Shown: piece by piece, positions 1 through 11,539 of the stretch
How the letters are laid out: the number at the start of each line of letters is the position of its first letter
Position numbering within the stretch: position 1 is the first letter of the stretch
Origin: Lytechinus variegatus
Lineage: Eukaryota; Echinodermata; Echinoidea; Temnopleuroida; Toxopneustidae
Direction of reading: 5' to 3'
Length of the DNA stretch: 64,000 bases
Assembly (NCBI RefSeq): GCF_018143015.1
Contig: NC_054740.1
Coordinates: 38,132,180-38,196,179 of the forward strand
Notes under the pieces: model-generated
Databases searched by the model: none
Told to the model about the DNA's origin: nothing
Seen by the model: only the letters and a program-made list of their open reading frames with translations
Translations under genes and position numbers: made by a program

Positions 1-48
1 GACGAGTGGATACCATGCGCGACCAAAAAAACACGTAAAAAGGATGTC

Positions 49-89
49 CTTTTCACGATAGGGCGCGTTACGTACGTAACGTGAAAAGG
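49..89. repeat. Inverted repeat with a perfect palindrome
   Basis: The arms TTTTCACG and CGTGAAAA flank the 16-base palindrome CGTTACGTACGTAACG. It may be the end of a transposable element cut off at the window edge. Positions 90-560 show no supportable gene. Confidence 0.4.
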
Positions 90-559
90 GTGTCAAAAAC
101 ATGCATTAAATCTTTTGTTCACCATGATTGCGAGAGCTTAACCGGTGAAAACACCATTTCATTGATACAAATTCTACGTGCTCTTCAAAATGTGAATCTT
201 GAGATAACGAGCTTTAATGTACGTCTACATTTTATGAAATTATTGAAATTCAAGCCTTATTTCAAATGACCAGAACTTTGTTATTTCTTGACCATTTTCT
301 GTAATTTAGGTATCAAATTAAAGAGCAGATATTGAAATTTTTTCAAAAATGTGGTTTTCTTTTTAAAACTCAGATACGTACCCCTCCAAATGAGTTTTTG
401 ATATCCTTTCTTCAAATTGCATTTGCTCACTCATGCGTGAATGAGAAATAATCTAAGTAATATCAGATGAAAGAGGAGATTCTAAGCTTTAAATTGGTAG
501 GCCATTTGTTTATTTTATTTATGATTAATGATAAATGATCGCTAAATCTCGGTTTCGTT

Positions 560-765
560 TTTTCTGGGACGCACTGTATAACTTTAGCTCTATGTAGCCT
601 GCGCTGCCTGGCGCGCGCATTATGGCCGGCGCCGGCGCGGCCTACATACGGTACCGGCCGGCCGGCCGGCCGAAAAACTCTTAAACTGACACGAGACTCG
701 AGCCGAGAGTCATTTTGCTCAGTTTACTTTAGTGTTTAATGTTTAATGAGCTTTTCTAGGTGAAG
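560..765 (+). promoter_or_regulatory. CpG-rich upstream region of MCTS1
   Basis: A CpG-rich block at about 598-675 includes GCGCGCGC, GGCGCCGGCGCGGCC and a self-complementary CCGG run at about 653-672. It sits just upstream of the MCTS1 start codon in otherwise AT-rich DNA, which fits a promoter or 5' UTR. No TATA box or transcription start can be placed with confidence. Confidence 0.4.
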
Positions 766-3700
766 ATGTTCAAAAAGTGAGTATTTCTGTTATTTATGTC
801 ATACTTATCTTCCTATTCATCCACAACAGACTTTTGGAATGATTGTTTATTCATGTGAATGCCTTAAAAATTGAAAAATCGAACAGCTTGCCATACCGGT
901 ACCATACTAGCTCCAGTTCAGCGGAGCGACTGAGCAAGATGCCCCTAGTCTACCCCGATGGTAATCAAGGAGGCTCCGTTAGTACCAGACAGCTGGCAGC
1001 CGTCTGTTCCGAGGATTTTTTTCGCGATTGTGCAGCCGCCATTAGGGGGTTAACAATGCAAAATATCCCTGACGATGCCAGCTCATCGATACTTTATTTC
1101 AGGAAAATAAATAAAAAGAACTGGGGCGGTATTCTGAAAGCGTTCTTATCTTAATTTTGTTTTTATCTACGTCAAGTTCTCAAATTGGTATTCTGAAAAC
1201 GTTCTTATCTTTTTCTTATCTTTTGTTCTTATCTTGCTTTCCATCCAATGCTGAGCGCGTAAATTTATAATTCGCGCATATGATACAAAAGCGCGCTAAA
1301 AGATAAGAACAAAATGAAGATAAGTGGTATTCTGAAAACGTTCTTATCTTTTGTTCTTATCTTGCTTTCCATCCAATGCTGAGCGCGTAAATTTATAATT
1401 CGCGCATATGATACAAAAGCGCGCTAAAAGATAAGAATAAAATGAAGATAAGTGGTATTCTGAAAACGTTCTTATCTTTTGTTCTTATCTTGCTTTCCAT
1501 CCAATGCTGAGCGCGTAAATTTATAATTCGCGCATATGATACAAAAGCGCGCTAAAAGATAAGAATAAAATGAAGATAAGTGGTATTCTGAAAACGTTCT
1601 TATCTTTTTTCTTTCTTATCTCTTTACGATATTTATGATAATATTTAAGAAAGCTATAGAGGGTTATCACATCTCGGGATGTCCGCATTCTTTCTTGCTA
1701 AAAATCGATGGCCACTGGTAGTAACAAGTATTCCTCCCACCCTTTCTTTCATTCACCCTTTATTTTGCCTGTCTATCTTTTCTATCCCTTCTTTCTTTCT
1801 TTTCTTTCTTTATTTCTTTTCTTTCTTTCTTCCTTTCGTTCTGTCTTTCTTTATTTCATTTATTTATTTTCACTTTTTCTTCCTTTCTTTCTGATTGTCT
1901 TTTTTCCTTTCTTTCATTCTTCATTTTGTTTTATTCTTTTAAATCTTTTAATTTCCTTATTTTTCTTTTGCGTTATTTTGTCTATTCTTTCTTTTTCTTT
2001 TAAATTTAATTTATTTCCGTTAAAACAAATAACAATACATATAAAATGATACATGTGAATTGATAAATGAAAAACGGGAGGATGGGCCTATACACAGCAG
2101 CATCAATCATGGTGCTGCTGGTCTACCGAGGGGTCCTTTTTTATTTTCCCTTTTCGATTTTTTTCTTTACTAAGTTTTAGTTTTTTTCTTTCCCCTTTTC
2201 TCTCAATCTTTCTGTTTTTCTTTTCCTTTCATCCTTCACTTTATTTTTTGTTAACTTTTTATTTATTCATTCTTTTTCTATCTTTCATTCATTCTTTCCT
2301 CTTTATATTTGTTTTTTATTTCTTCATTCTATATGTTCCCTTTTTCTTTCTTTTTTCCTTCTCTTAATTTTCTATTTTTTCCCCTCATTCTTTTTTTTCT
2401 GTTTTTCTTTCTCTTATAATTTCTTTCATTTTATTTTTGGGGTTCTTTTTTTTTTTTTTTCGCTCGTTCATTTGCTCTTTTTTCATTCTTTTTATTTCTG
2501 CTTTATGACACTAAATGTGTGCCTTCTTTCGGCCTACTTTATTCTAATTTATTTTTTTTGCTCATTCTCATTTCGTTTGTTCTTTATTTACTTTTCTATT
2601 AATTTCTAAAATCTTTTTCTTTATTCTTTCCATTAAATTCTTTCTTTTTTTTCATTCATTCTTCATTTTCCTGCCTTTTTATTTTCCCCTTCTGTTTCTT
2701 TCCTTCTTTGAATTTACCTTTCTTTTTATCTTTACTTAGTTTTCAATTTTGCTTTAATTTTCCTTTCATCTTTTATCTTCTCTCTCTTATCTCTTTCTTT
2801 CTTTCTCTCCCTCTCTTTCTTTATTTCTTTGTTTCATTTTCCCCTTTTCTCTCTTCCTTCACTTTTTACATGTTTTTATTCATTCCTTTTCTTACTTTTT
2901 TTCATTCGTTTTTTCTAACTTTTTTTTTCTTTATTCCTTTATTTTATCCTTTTTAATTTGTCCTTTTTCGTTTTTGTTCCTTTATTAAGTTTCTTTCCTT
3001 TAATTTCCTTCTTTATTTTTCCTTCAATTTTTTATTCCTATTTTTATCATTGATTATCATTCTATTTATTCCTCCTTTTTCTTTCTTGTATTCTTTCCTT
3101 TTTTATTTCTTTTTTTTTCTTTTAAGTTCTTTTTCTTGCTTTCTTTCGTTTACCTTTTCTTTCTTTCATTGTTTTCTGCTTTGATCCTTTTATTTTTTAA
3201 ATTTCTGCTTCATTCTGACCCTTTTCTGTCTTCTTACTGACCTACTTACTTTCTTTCTTCCTGTTTTATTCTTATTCGTAACTGCTTTCTTTACCCTTTT
3301 CTTTACTTTCTTTTTTTATTTTGTGCACGTGTCTCGAAATAATAATCAGTCATTGCGTATAAAATGCCTATTCGCGCAATGCGCCAGAAACAGTGTACGC
3401 GCAGCGCCCATGATATTCTCTTCACAAATAAGGAACGCTTCTATTGGTTAAACTGCCAATATAAAGCGCATTTTGATTGGTAATATCTTAAAAATGGGCG
3501 TGTTGAAGATAAGAAGGAGGCAGTCCTTACAGAGATAAGAACGCGTTAAGAAGATTTTCAGAATACCGATTTGCAATGATTTTAGCGTCTTCTTATCTCA
3601 TTGAGATAAGAACAAAGATAAGAACGTTTTCAGAATACCACCCCTGGACTTAATACAAATTAAATTAAAGTGAGCATAATCGTTCATCAATTATAAAAAT

Positions 3701-6700
3701 TGTGGTTGGTCAATTGGTTTGAATTTTAACTTAAGGTTTGAAATAAATTAGAATACATGACAATACATTGATCATGTTAATGTGTAACTATAACCCAATC
3801 AGAATATCAGATAATCAAGATTCATAGCCAAAGCATAATCAACGAAAAAAGCCTCATATGCTTTTCACACTGCACTTTTTTTCTTTAACCCCATGACATT
3901 GGTGGGGCTGGGGGGGGTTAGCCCCACCAATTTCCTGGGGTTAAGCTTAGCCCACTTCGTTTTCACACTTGTTTTAGCAAAGTGGTAAATAGTACGGTAC
4001 TACATGTATCTGGCCCTGCAAAAAAGCAGGGTTAGCCGACTTATTGTGGTGCTAGCACAACAATTGCGGTGCTAAGAGATGCAGTGTGAAACGAAATTGG
4101 GCTAAGGAAAAGTGGGGCTAAGCATTAGCCAATCACAGAAGTGGAAATTGCACATTAATCGCGCTCTGTATGTTAAAATCATCGATATTCATGAGCTGTG
4201 TGATAGTCCAGGGTTAATGAATTATAAAGTTAAGAGCTATACACGGTATAGGGAATGGTGAATAATTCTATGAAGGTGAAACATAGACTTTCAGTTATGA
4301 TTGGAACATATATACTGCAAAGTATTAGAAAATCAAGTAATCAATCAAGAATTCAAGATACATTCCAAAAATTGTGAGATATTAAATGAGAAAGAAATCT
4401 AAGGCATTTGATGAATTATAAGCTTCTACAAGGAGAGACAATTCGGATACTATCAATGCATGTCCATGGAATAAATTCTTATTTAGATCTACATGTAGGC
4501 CTATTTATTACTTTTAGAATCTATTCTAGTTAGGTCAAGTCTAAGCATGCAAAATGAAGAGTGGTGTAATTTCCTTCAGCAAGAAATTTATCCACACTAT
4601 GCTGCGCTCAACCCAGGTGAGGTAAATGGGTACCGGCATGAAATAATTCCTCAAAAAGCTGTGTGCACCTGAATCAGTAGCTTAGCTTAGCTGGGTAATA
4701 ATAGCAGGGCCCGCTAGAAGAACAGTGGCTACCCTGGTTAAGTATGCCGCTATTATTATATATCCAAGTACCTGTACCTAGCCAAGGGGACTCTCTTGAT
4801 GAAATTTTTAGTATGATATGATATTGATATTTTCATCATGGAGCCAAGACACTCTTGTAAGTAGGACCATGTTGAAATGTAAACAAATGTGATTCCAAGT
4901 TATTAATAAAAAACGTGTCGAGCCTGTGTATTTTTCTCTATTTCTTGCAGGTTTGTTGCAAAAGAAAATGTGTCAGGTGTGACACAAATGAAGTCATCAG
5001 CTATACGTGGGGTTCGAGCTCGGCTGGTTGAAGATTATCCAGGGTTAGGAGAATTTCAAGATCAAATTCTACCAAAGAAGGAATCATATAATCTTGTTAA
5101 GTGGTAAGTGTAAGGATTTCTTAACAAGGGAATCCCAAACATTTATTGATGATTTACTGGAAGTAACCCTTGAAATAACTTTGTATGGGGGGGGGGTCAG
5201 AAAAGCAGGAGCCAGTGGAATGTATACATTCTTTCATGCTTTGCCTGGCTGAGGGGATGTGAAAAGTCAGAAAAGGTTTGTGGAGTTTAAATGCCTAAAA
5301 AAGTTCTGTTTCTGGCATTTACAAGTTATTATTGTACTATTGCTTGTCTTGAACTGGACTGGATTTTTGTGCATAGCTCAGCCACTATGTTTGGATGCTT
5401 GTTCAGTTTTAAGCAGGTGCTTAATCCTTGCCATGCTCTCTTTGTGGGGGAGGTGCTCATGTGAAATGGGGATGTGCTGTTTTGACAACCCCCTTTTGTA
5501 GACCTCAATTTCACTTTCTCTGGGTACTTAGTTTCACTGAGAAGCCATTCGCATGCATTAATGCAGGGTGCTACATAACTTTTTAGAAGCACTTGCCCGG
5601 TCAGGCAAGTAAATTTTTAAATAGTTGGAATATACTTGCCCAAAAATATATTTCACTAGCTTGAAAAAAACCTTGAAAAAAAAGTTTTACCTCTTCAAAA
5701 GAAAGTTTTGCGGTTTTATAAACCATTGACCTTTGTCTCTTTTGCTTGCCCAATTCAGGCAAGTAGTTTTGGTCTTTACTTCAAGACACTTGCCCGACTC
5801 TAACTTTTACTTGCCCTGGGCAATTGGGCAAGTTCATATGTAGCACCCTGATTAATAGAGCGTAGAGGCAATGATCGCATGGCCTGTTCTGACACAACCA
5901 TTAATATCATGAAAGCTGTACACTGCACACCACTACATGAGCTAGCTGGCTACTACTTGGAGCAGCTTGTGATACACACCAGCTGCGATAAAGTAAGCAC
6001 ACTGTCTGGCCAATGGCCATATAATGTACGGTATGTACCAGCGATCCAGCACAAATGTGGCACTGCCAAAGGATAGATAAGCTACATTAGGTTCACGATG
6101 AAAATAGAATGCTTTTTATGTATTGTGCTGCATACATGTACAATTCATACTGGTTCAGTAGATATTCATCAAAGCAGTTCCCAAGAACTTTTTTTTTCAC
6201 TCTACCTGTATCTGCCTGTACATACTAGATCCTGTTTTTCAATCTGTGAGATGGATCAAAGCTCCAGAGACTATAGAATCTTATTTCCCAAAGAAGTTTT
6301 AAAATGGATGCCAATAATGATAAAAAACACCTCAAAACAGCCCAGGTAGGATTTGTTGTCCAGGGAATTGCAGGGGTAAGACTCAATATACAGTGTACCA
6401 CAATGTACTTCTGAATTTAATGCTAAGGCCACATGCGCTTTAACAAGAATGGTTTTAACCAACCAATAATTAAAAGGAATCCAAAAGACATGCCTCCATT
6501 ACTTCCACTAGATTAGTGAGTCTATATGGCATATTGATACTCAATCTCTTGTTTCTCTCTTTCACCACTTGAATTTTATTTGAAGCCATGAGAGGATAGA
6601 GATCATCGCCGTTGGAGGCGAACCAGTTTTCTTCAAGCAACGAGATGGACCCTACATGCCTTGTCTCAAGTTATTACATAAATGTAAGTTCCTCAGTTTG

Positions 6701-9378
6701 GCAGCCTTCAAAACATTATCATCCTTGGATTGTTTATTACTGTGTTAGTTTTATGTGTATAATTTATTATTTTGACCTGCTCTTTATCCTTAAAATGATT
6801 ATTCTAAAAAGGTCAAGAAAAGTGTGTCCCTCTTAATTGTTGTTATTCTCCAACTTATATACAGTGTGGAGTATGCATGATGTTGAAAAGAGAACTAATT
6901 CTGTAGGGGAGACCGGGGTTAGCTGGAACATGGGGTAAGTTGAAACATTGTAATTTTCTTTAAAGCCTGTAAAATAAATTCATGCAATACTGCCCTCAAT
7001 TTATTGCTATTAATAATACAACAGTGTTGAATTATAATCGCAATAAATTGAGGGCAGTATTGCATGAATTTATTTTACAGGCGTTAAAGAAAATTACATT
7101 GTTTCAACTTACGGTACTTACCCCATGTTCCAACTAACCCTGGTCTCCCCTATCTATTCAAATATAAGTAATTGTGGGTATATTTTGTCTGACAGTCTCA
7201 TGCTTTAAAGAAATCCTTTATGGAATGCTAATTTTTGAAATAAGAAATTGTAATTACATGCTTTATTAGTTTTCCATTGAAATATACCAGATATTTCTAC
7301 TATGTTAACGCTCTCGTGAAAAAGAAAGAGCTCCATGTTTATCTTTCTGTTTGTAATTAGATTGCTGACTTTTATGATATAGTGACAATGGATCCTAGAT
7401 GCAAATCTGCAGTTTTCTGAAGAAAAAAAATCCCCCTGTCCTTTACAATTACATGAACATGTATGACCGATACTTATTGTAGATTCTTCATTTGCCTTCT
7501 AAAATTTGATTTTTTTTACAATTACCGATCACTCTTTATAATATTGATTTTGAGATGCATACATGTAACCCAACATTTGTAGAATCATGACATTGGCACT
7601 TTTTTAATCAGTTCTGTACAAATTGTGGTTGTAACTTTAAATCTGACTAATGTAATGTAATATCAAAATGAAATGAATTATCCCACTTTTTTAAATACAG
7701 ATCCAACGATACTACCATGGCAGCAAGTAGATAAAGGAGCTATTCGTTTTGTACTGAGCGGTGCTAACATTATGTGTCCGGGTCTTACATCTCCAGGGGC
7801 TAAACTAGCTCCATCTGAAAAAGACAAAATTGTTGTATCCTTTAATTTCTATTCTCTTACTATTCAAGATTTAACTATTACAGTGGTATATGTTTCTATT
7901 CATCTTGCTGGGAGACCAGTGCTTTTAGGGCCATATTGTATGAAAAGGGGGACCTTGAATTATAATTGTGATGAGAAAAAGAAGCAACCCGCAAAAGTTT
8001 GGAATGGGTGCAATATCAGCGCTTGCCCTTTTCACTTTCCGTAGATGAGCCACTCAAAAAATAATGCAAAATGTAATTTTTCATATAAAAAATGGATTGT
8101 GAATATGATAAACATACAATTACATGTAAGAAATTGAGCTTTTGGCCATAGGTGAAAGGTGAATGCTTGTGAAAAATGTGGTTGTACATGTAAAGGAGAA
8201 TATATTTTGAAATTTGTTAAACTACAAGTAGTATCATCATGTTTTATGGACTGTGTATCTCACTTGTACCCCTTGGCGAGAACTTTTAAGCATACTGGCA
8301 AATGCACTTACTGATAATCAGGGTTGCAAAGCACTTAAGTGAAGTCTATGTGTTCATTGATGTTCTTTTCATTAAATATTATTAATTTCATGTGTTGTAC
8401 ATTATTGGAGAGTGTATGATTGAATACAATATTAATGTGTACTTCCTTCAAAGGCAACTACATGTAGTTATATCAGTTAGCTCTGATAAATCTTGTATAT
8501 TTAATTTCCTTAACACAATTTGTGCTTTTAGGCAATAATGGCTGAAGGCAAGACACATGCCCTTGCAATAGGATTAATGAAGATGTCTTCTGAAGAAATG
8601 TAAGTTGGTGGTAATTCATTGTGATTTACTTTGAAATTCAATCTTTAAAGAAATTTTATTAACCTTGGACATTTTTTTATTCAGAAAGGATGTAGAGTAT
8701 AACACACATTTTATGTAGTAATTCCACTTTTAAAAATTGATTGACTTTGAAATCAATGCAGTAAATGCAAAAACTCTGAACATTTTTTTTCGGTGAGATT
8801 CAGGATTTTTCGTATGGGGACAAGCAGTGTTTGCCTTGTATTCAAATTTATTTATTTTTACTTATGTATTTTGTTTTGTGTACCCAGGGTAACCCCATCA
8901 GTGGACTAAGCACTGTTTTTCTTGGGGGCCCTGCATACGAGTAACAAATACATGTATAAATATATTAACAAGTACAAACAATGAAAAGATATTAAACAAG
9001 GAAGAAAATATGTTCAAAGAGACAAGCAACCTGCAGGACATACACAGACATACTGAAATAATGTGTGTATGTAGAATGTGAATCTTCATCACCTGGAAGC
9101 AGTACCCACACTGGAAGAGGAAAACAAAACTTGGCTACTTGGCATCTCTCATATTAATTTGATATGATACAGAGAGAGAAAAATTGTACAGTTCCCACAT
9201 TTGTATGGTGCAATAATTGTGCTTTCATTTTTAATTTTGATATTGTTTAATATTGCATAACTTTGTGATGTGTTCTTTCATTCATCCATTCAGAATGAAC
9301 GTCAACAAGGGAATTGGGATTGATAACATCCACTATCTCAACGATGGTCTATGGCATATGAAGCAGATTCATAAATAA
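766..9378 (+). CDS. MCTS1: MCTS1, PUA-domain translation reinitiation and 40S recycling factor (6 exons, 182 aa)
   Basis: Coding exons are 766-776, 4951-5103, 6586-6683, 7701-7834, 8532-8599 and 9294-9378. All introns are GT-AG, phases close at every junction, and the total is 549 nt including TAA (182 aa; the human protein has 181). The start MFKK matches the family start. Exon 2 encodes the N-terminal domain. Exon 3 carries [20 protein letters not shown]. Exon 4 carries [19 protein letters not shown] and [11 protein letters not shown], the PUA-domain signature. Exons 5-6 carry [15 protein letters not shown] and [17 protein letters not shown]. In animals MCTS1 pairs with DENR in the cytosol to remove deacylated tRNA from post-termination 40S subunits and to support reinitiation. 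Introns 1 and 3 carry transposable elements. No lesion is seen. The gene lies tail-to-tail with ABCE1. Confidence 0.95.
965..1042 (-). other. Short CpG-rich micro-ORF inside MCTS1 intron 1
   Basis: A 25-codon frame on the minus strand opens ATGGCGGCTGCA and encodes [18 protein letters not shown] before TGA. The surrounding 895-1065 is richer in CpG than its neighbours and looks like a first-exon or promoter segment. I do not recognise the peptide. It could be the start of a divergent transcript or chance. Confidence 0.15.
1186..1615. repeat. Tandem array of 128-bp units (three units and a partial fourth)
   Basis: Units begin with GGTATTCTGAAAACGTTCTT at 1186, 1326, 1454 and 1582. The spacings are 140, 128 and 128; the first unit has a 12-bp extra stretch. 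Each unit contains an AT-rich core with GCGCGTAAATTTATAATTCG and an inverted AAGATAAGAAC motif, so each unit can itself fold. Confidence 0.85.
1739..3320 (+). repeat. Long polypyrimidine tract
   Basis: About 1.6 kb is almost wholly C and T on the + strand, mainly TTTC and CTTT with interspersed A, and is broken briefly at about 2030-2130 and 2505-2545. Several apparent reading frames here encode only Ser, Phe, Leu and Ile and are compositional artefacts. Confidence 0.8.
3855..4130. repeat. Fold-back repeat in MCTS1 intron 1
   Basis: TTTCACACTGCA at about 3865 is inverted as TGCAGTGTGAAA at about 4080. Inside, GGGGCTAGC-like and TTAGCCCCAC segments form further hairpins (about 3903-3960). It is a MITE-like element with no coding capacity. 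Confidence 0.5.
4558..4790 (+). mobile_element. 5'-truncated tRNA-type SINE
   Basis: It shares TTCCTTCAGCAAGAAATTTA, the CTCAACCCAGGTGAGGT block and AATGGGTACC with the fuller SINE copies at 21079 and 37236, but lacks the tRNA-like head. It lies in MCTS1 intron 1, just upstream of exon 2. Confidence 0.55.
5564..5850. mobile_element. hAT-like MITE in MCTS1 intron 2
   Basis: The ends CAGGGTGCTACATA and TATGTAGCACCCTG are perfect inverted repeats. The flanks share ATTAAT, an imperfect 7-8 bp target duplication. The interior repeats CTTGCCC and GGGCAAG motifs that form additional hairpins. Confidence 0.65.
6906..7150. mobile_element. Fold-back MITE flanked by TA in MCTS1 intron 3
   Basis: The two halves are near-perfect inverted copies over almost the whole length. 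They start GGGGAGACCGGGGTTAGCTG and end with the complement (CTAACCCTGGTCTCCCC). TA on both sides suggests a Tc1/mariner-type TA duplication. There is no coding sequence. Confidence 0.75.
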
Positions 9379-9763
9379 CACTGGCAAATTTCTTGATGTG
9401 AGGCAACGTTGAAGAAGTGCTTGTAAGCTTGGTATGCAAGAGACTTTCTTTTCCTGCTGCTGCATTGAAGTCCTTCTGACCGTCATTGGATGGAATATGG
9501 TATAATTTCACAAAACCATCAAAGACCTGTTCATGACATTTACAAATATTTAGTTTTAGGGACATGCGTTAGCAACAAGGTATTTCAATAACCTGGTATG
9601 AATGGATCAATTACTGAAGTCTTTTTACACTGTACTTGTTGCTATGCCATGTACATGTAAGAACAACCGGAAATGTATGCAAACAGGTCTAGTTTCATAA
9701 ACTCACTGAAAACCCATTAACTGGAAATGTGTCAATGGATGCGAATCCATTTGTCCCTATGAT

Positions 9764-9769
9764 AATAAA
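9764..9769 (+). terminator. Candidate poly(A) signal of MCTS1
   Basis: This is the first clear AATAAA after the MCTS1 stop codon, about 385 nt downstream. The cleavage site cannot be placed from sequence. Confidence 0.3.
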
Positions 9770-10045
9770 TATGACATCAAGTTTGGTAGCAATTTACGGA
9801 TGGTTTTGTGGAACTTCCCAACTACTGGTATAACTTCTGCCAATGAAAGTTGTTTAAGGTCTTTCAGTGAGAACAGATCAACATGTTTATTGATGGAACT
9901 CTCATGTTGCGGCAAAAAGTACTGAGTCACCTTCGGATTCTTCACCATGCGTAAGCTTCCTCAGTAAGAGATGCTTACAGCTGCCAAGTGTGGAATTTAT
10001 TTTTAGAACCTGGTTAAGCCAGGGGATTGTATCATGAAACGAAAA

Positions 10046-10454
10046 GGCCCGAATTCACAAAGGTGGTTTTGAAACCCATGGTTGAGTCCATGGATTATGC
10101 AGATTTTCTGTATAAATTATGCTTATTTAATGCGTATATTAAAAAAAATGTCCAATGCTGATACGCGCTTTTGTTACAGTGCGCCAAATTGACGCTAGCT
10201 GCCGTGGTTATCCACGCTAATTTATTCATGAGTCCACTCTTCAAACAGTGGACTAATGAATAAAAAAGCGTATCTGACCATGCTTCATGTAACAGGTGTC
10301 AATTTGGCGCTCTGTGACAAAAGCGCACATCAGCATTGGACATGTTTTATACATGCTCCAGATACGCGCTAAATTAAGCGTAATTTATACAGGAAATCTA
10401 CATAAACCATGGATTCAACCGTAGGTTTTCAAAACCACCTTTGTGAATTCGGCC
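10046..10454. mobile_element. Fold-back MITE between MCTS1 and ABCE1
   Basis: The left end GGCCCGAATTCACAAAGGTG is inverted at the right (CACCTTTGTGAATTCGGCC). Complementarity extends inward through CATGGATT, GCGCCAAATTGAC and TACGCGCT arms. No coding region. Confidence 0.75.
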
Positions 10455-10931
10455 AAAGTGATTTTCAATGAAAATCAGAAGTAAGGATTTGTGTAGCTTA
10501 TAACAATAGTCATTGATAATTTGATTCAAGAAATCATACTGTATAATGGAGAATTTGTGAAAATGCTCACAGATAAAAGTTCCCACTGGAAATCTCACAC
10601 CATGCAGGTGTAAACCCAGTATCAACCATTAATCATCTCTATCTTTAAAACCTTTGACTTTTGTGACACTCAAGCCCTATCGTTTTGCAGAAATTTTTCA
10701 TGTCTGATTTCCTGATCCCAGACGTTATGATCGCAACCTCAAATGTATGAATCTTACCAATCTGTCTTGCTTCATGAATTATGATGGGAAAAATACATCA
10801 AATGGATAACTTGTCTCTTCAAGTGGAATGATATCTGTATTGATTACATTACTTATCAAGATTCCCTTTATATCTGTTAATACAGTGGCAACTCTATTGT
10901 ACAAGGTTCCATGTTACATGTATGTGTACTT

Positions 10932-11539
10932 AAAGGGGAATGAAACCTTTGGAACAAATAGGCTTGTGTCGAAACAGAAAAATCAAAGAATAGGAACAAA
11001 GAAAGTTTGAGAAAAATCGGACAAATAATGAGAAAGTTATGAGCATTTGAATATTGCAATCACTAATGCTATGGAGATCCTCCCAATGCGACAAGGATGT
11101 GTGATGTCACATGTGAACAACTTTCCTTTTGATGGACTCTAAAGAATAAATGCGATCAATCAATCAATACCCCCAAAATGTCTCTTTGCATTTTCTTAAG
11201 GTGATACAAACTCTTCATCCATGATGTATTTTTTTTTATCTGTATTACATGCCCTCCTTTAGAAAGAACACATGATCTACTGATAAATGTGATAAAAGAG
11301 GCAGTTTAAGTGAAATATACATGTACATTAAAGTAATGGAAAGAGTTGTTCACAAGTGACATTACACATCTTTGTCACATTGCCAATGTGAGGATCTCCA
11401 TAGCATTAGTGATCGCAATATTCAAATGCTCATAACTTTCTCATTATTTGTCCAATTTTTCTCAAACTTTTGTTGATCTGTTTCTTTGATTTTTCTGTTT
11501 TCACACAAACTATATTGTTCCAAAGGTTTCATTCTCTTA
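10932..11539. mobile_element. MITE, family A copy 1
   Basis: The ends AAAGGGGAATGAAACCTTTG and CAAAGGTTTCATTCTCTT are inverted, with arms of over 150 bp that include GAGAAAGTTATGAGC and CTATGGAGATCCTC. A second copy lies at 48542-49127. About 300 bp between the arms shows nothing coding. Confidence 0.75.

Larger units (their letters stand above)
1123..3644. mobile_element. 2.5-kb terminal-inverted-repeat element in MCTS1 intron 1
   Basis: The left end reads GGGGCGGTATTCTGAAAGCG and the right end is its near inverted complement (CGTTTTCAGAATACCACCCC). The inner TIR continues with GTTCTTATCTT. No transposase frame is present. The interior holds a 128-bp tandem array and a long pyrimidine tract. 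A second inverted copy of the TIR core occurs at about 3555-3571, so the right end is also repeated. It is a non-autonomous DNA transposon or fold-back element, superfamily not assigned. Confidence 0.6.

Noticed and set aside
1679..2956. Hydrophobic frames rich in Phe, Ser and Leu that could suggest membrane proteins
   Set aside because: They lie in the polypyrimidine tract; composition alone produces them in several frames.
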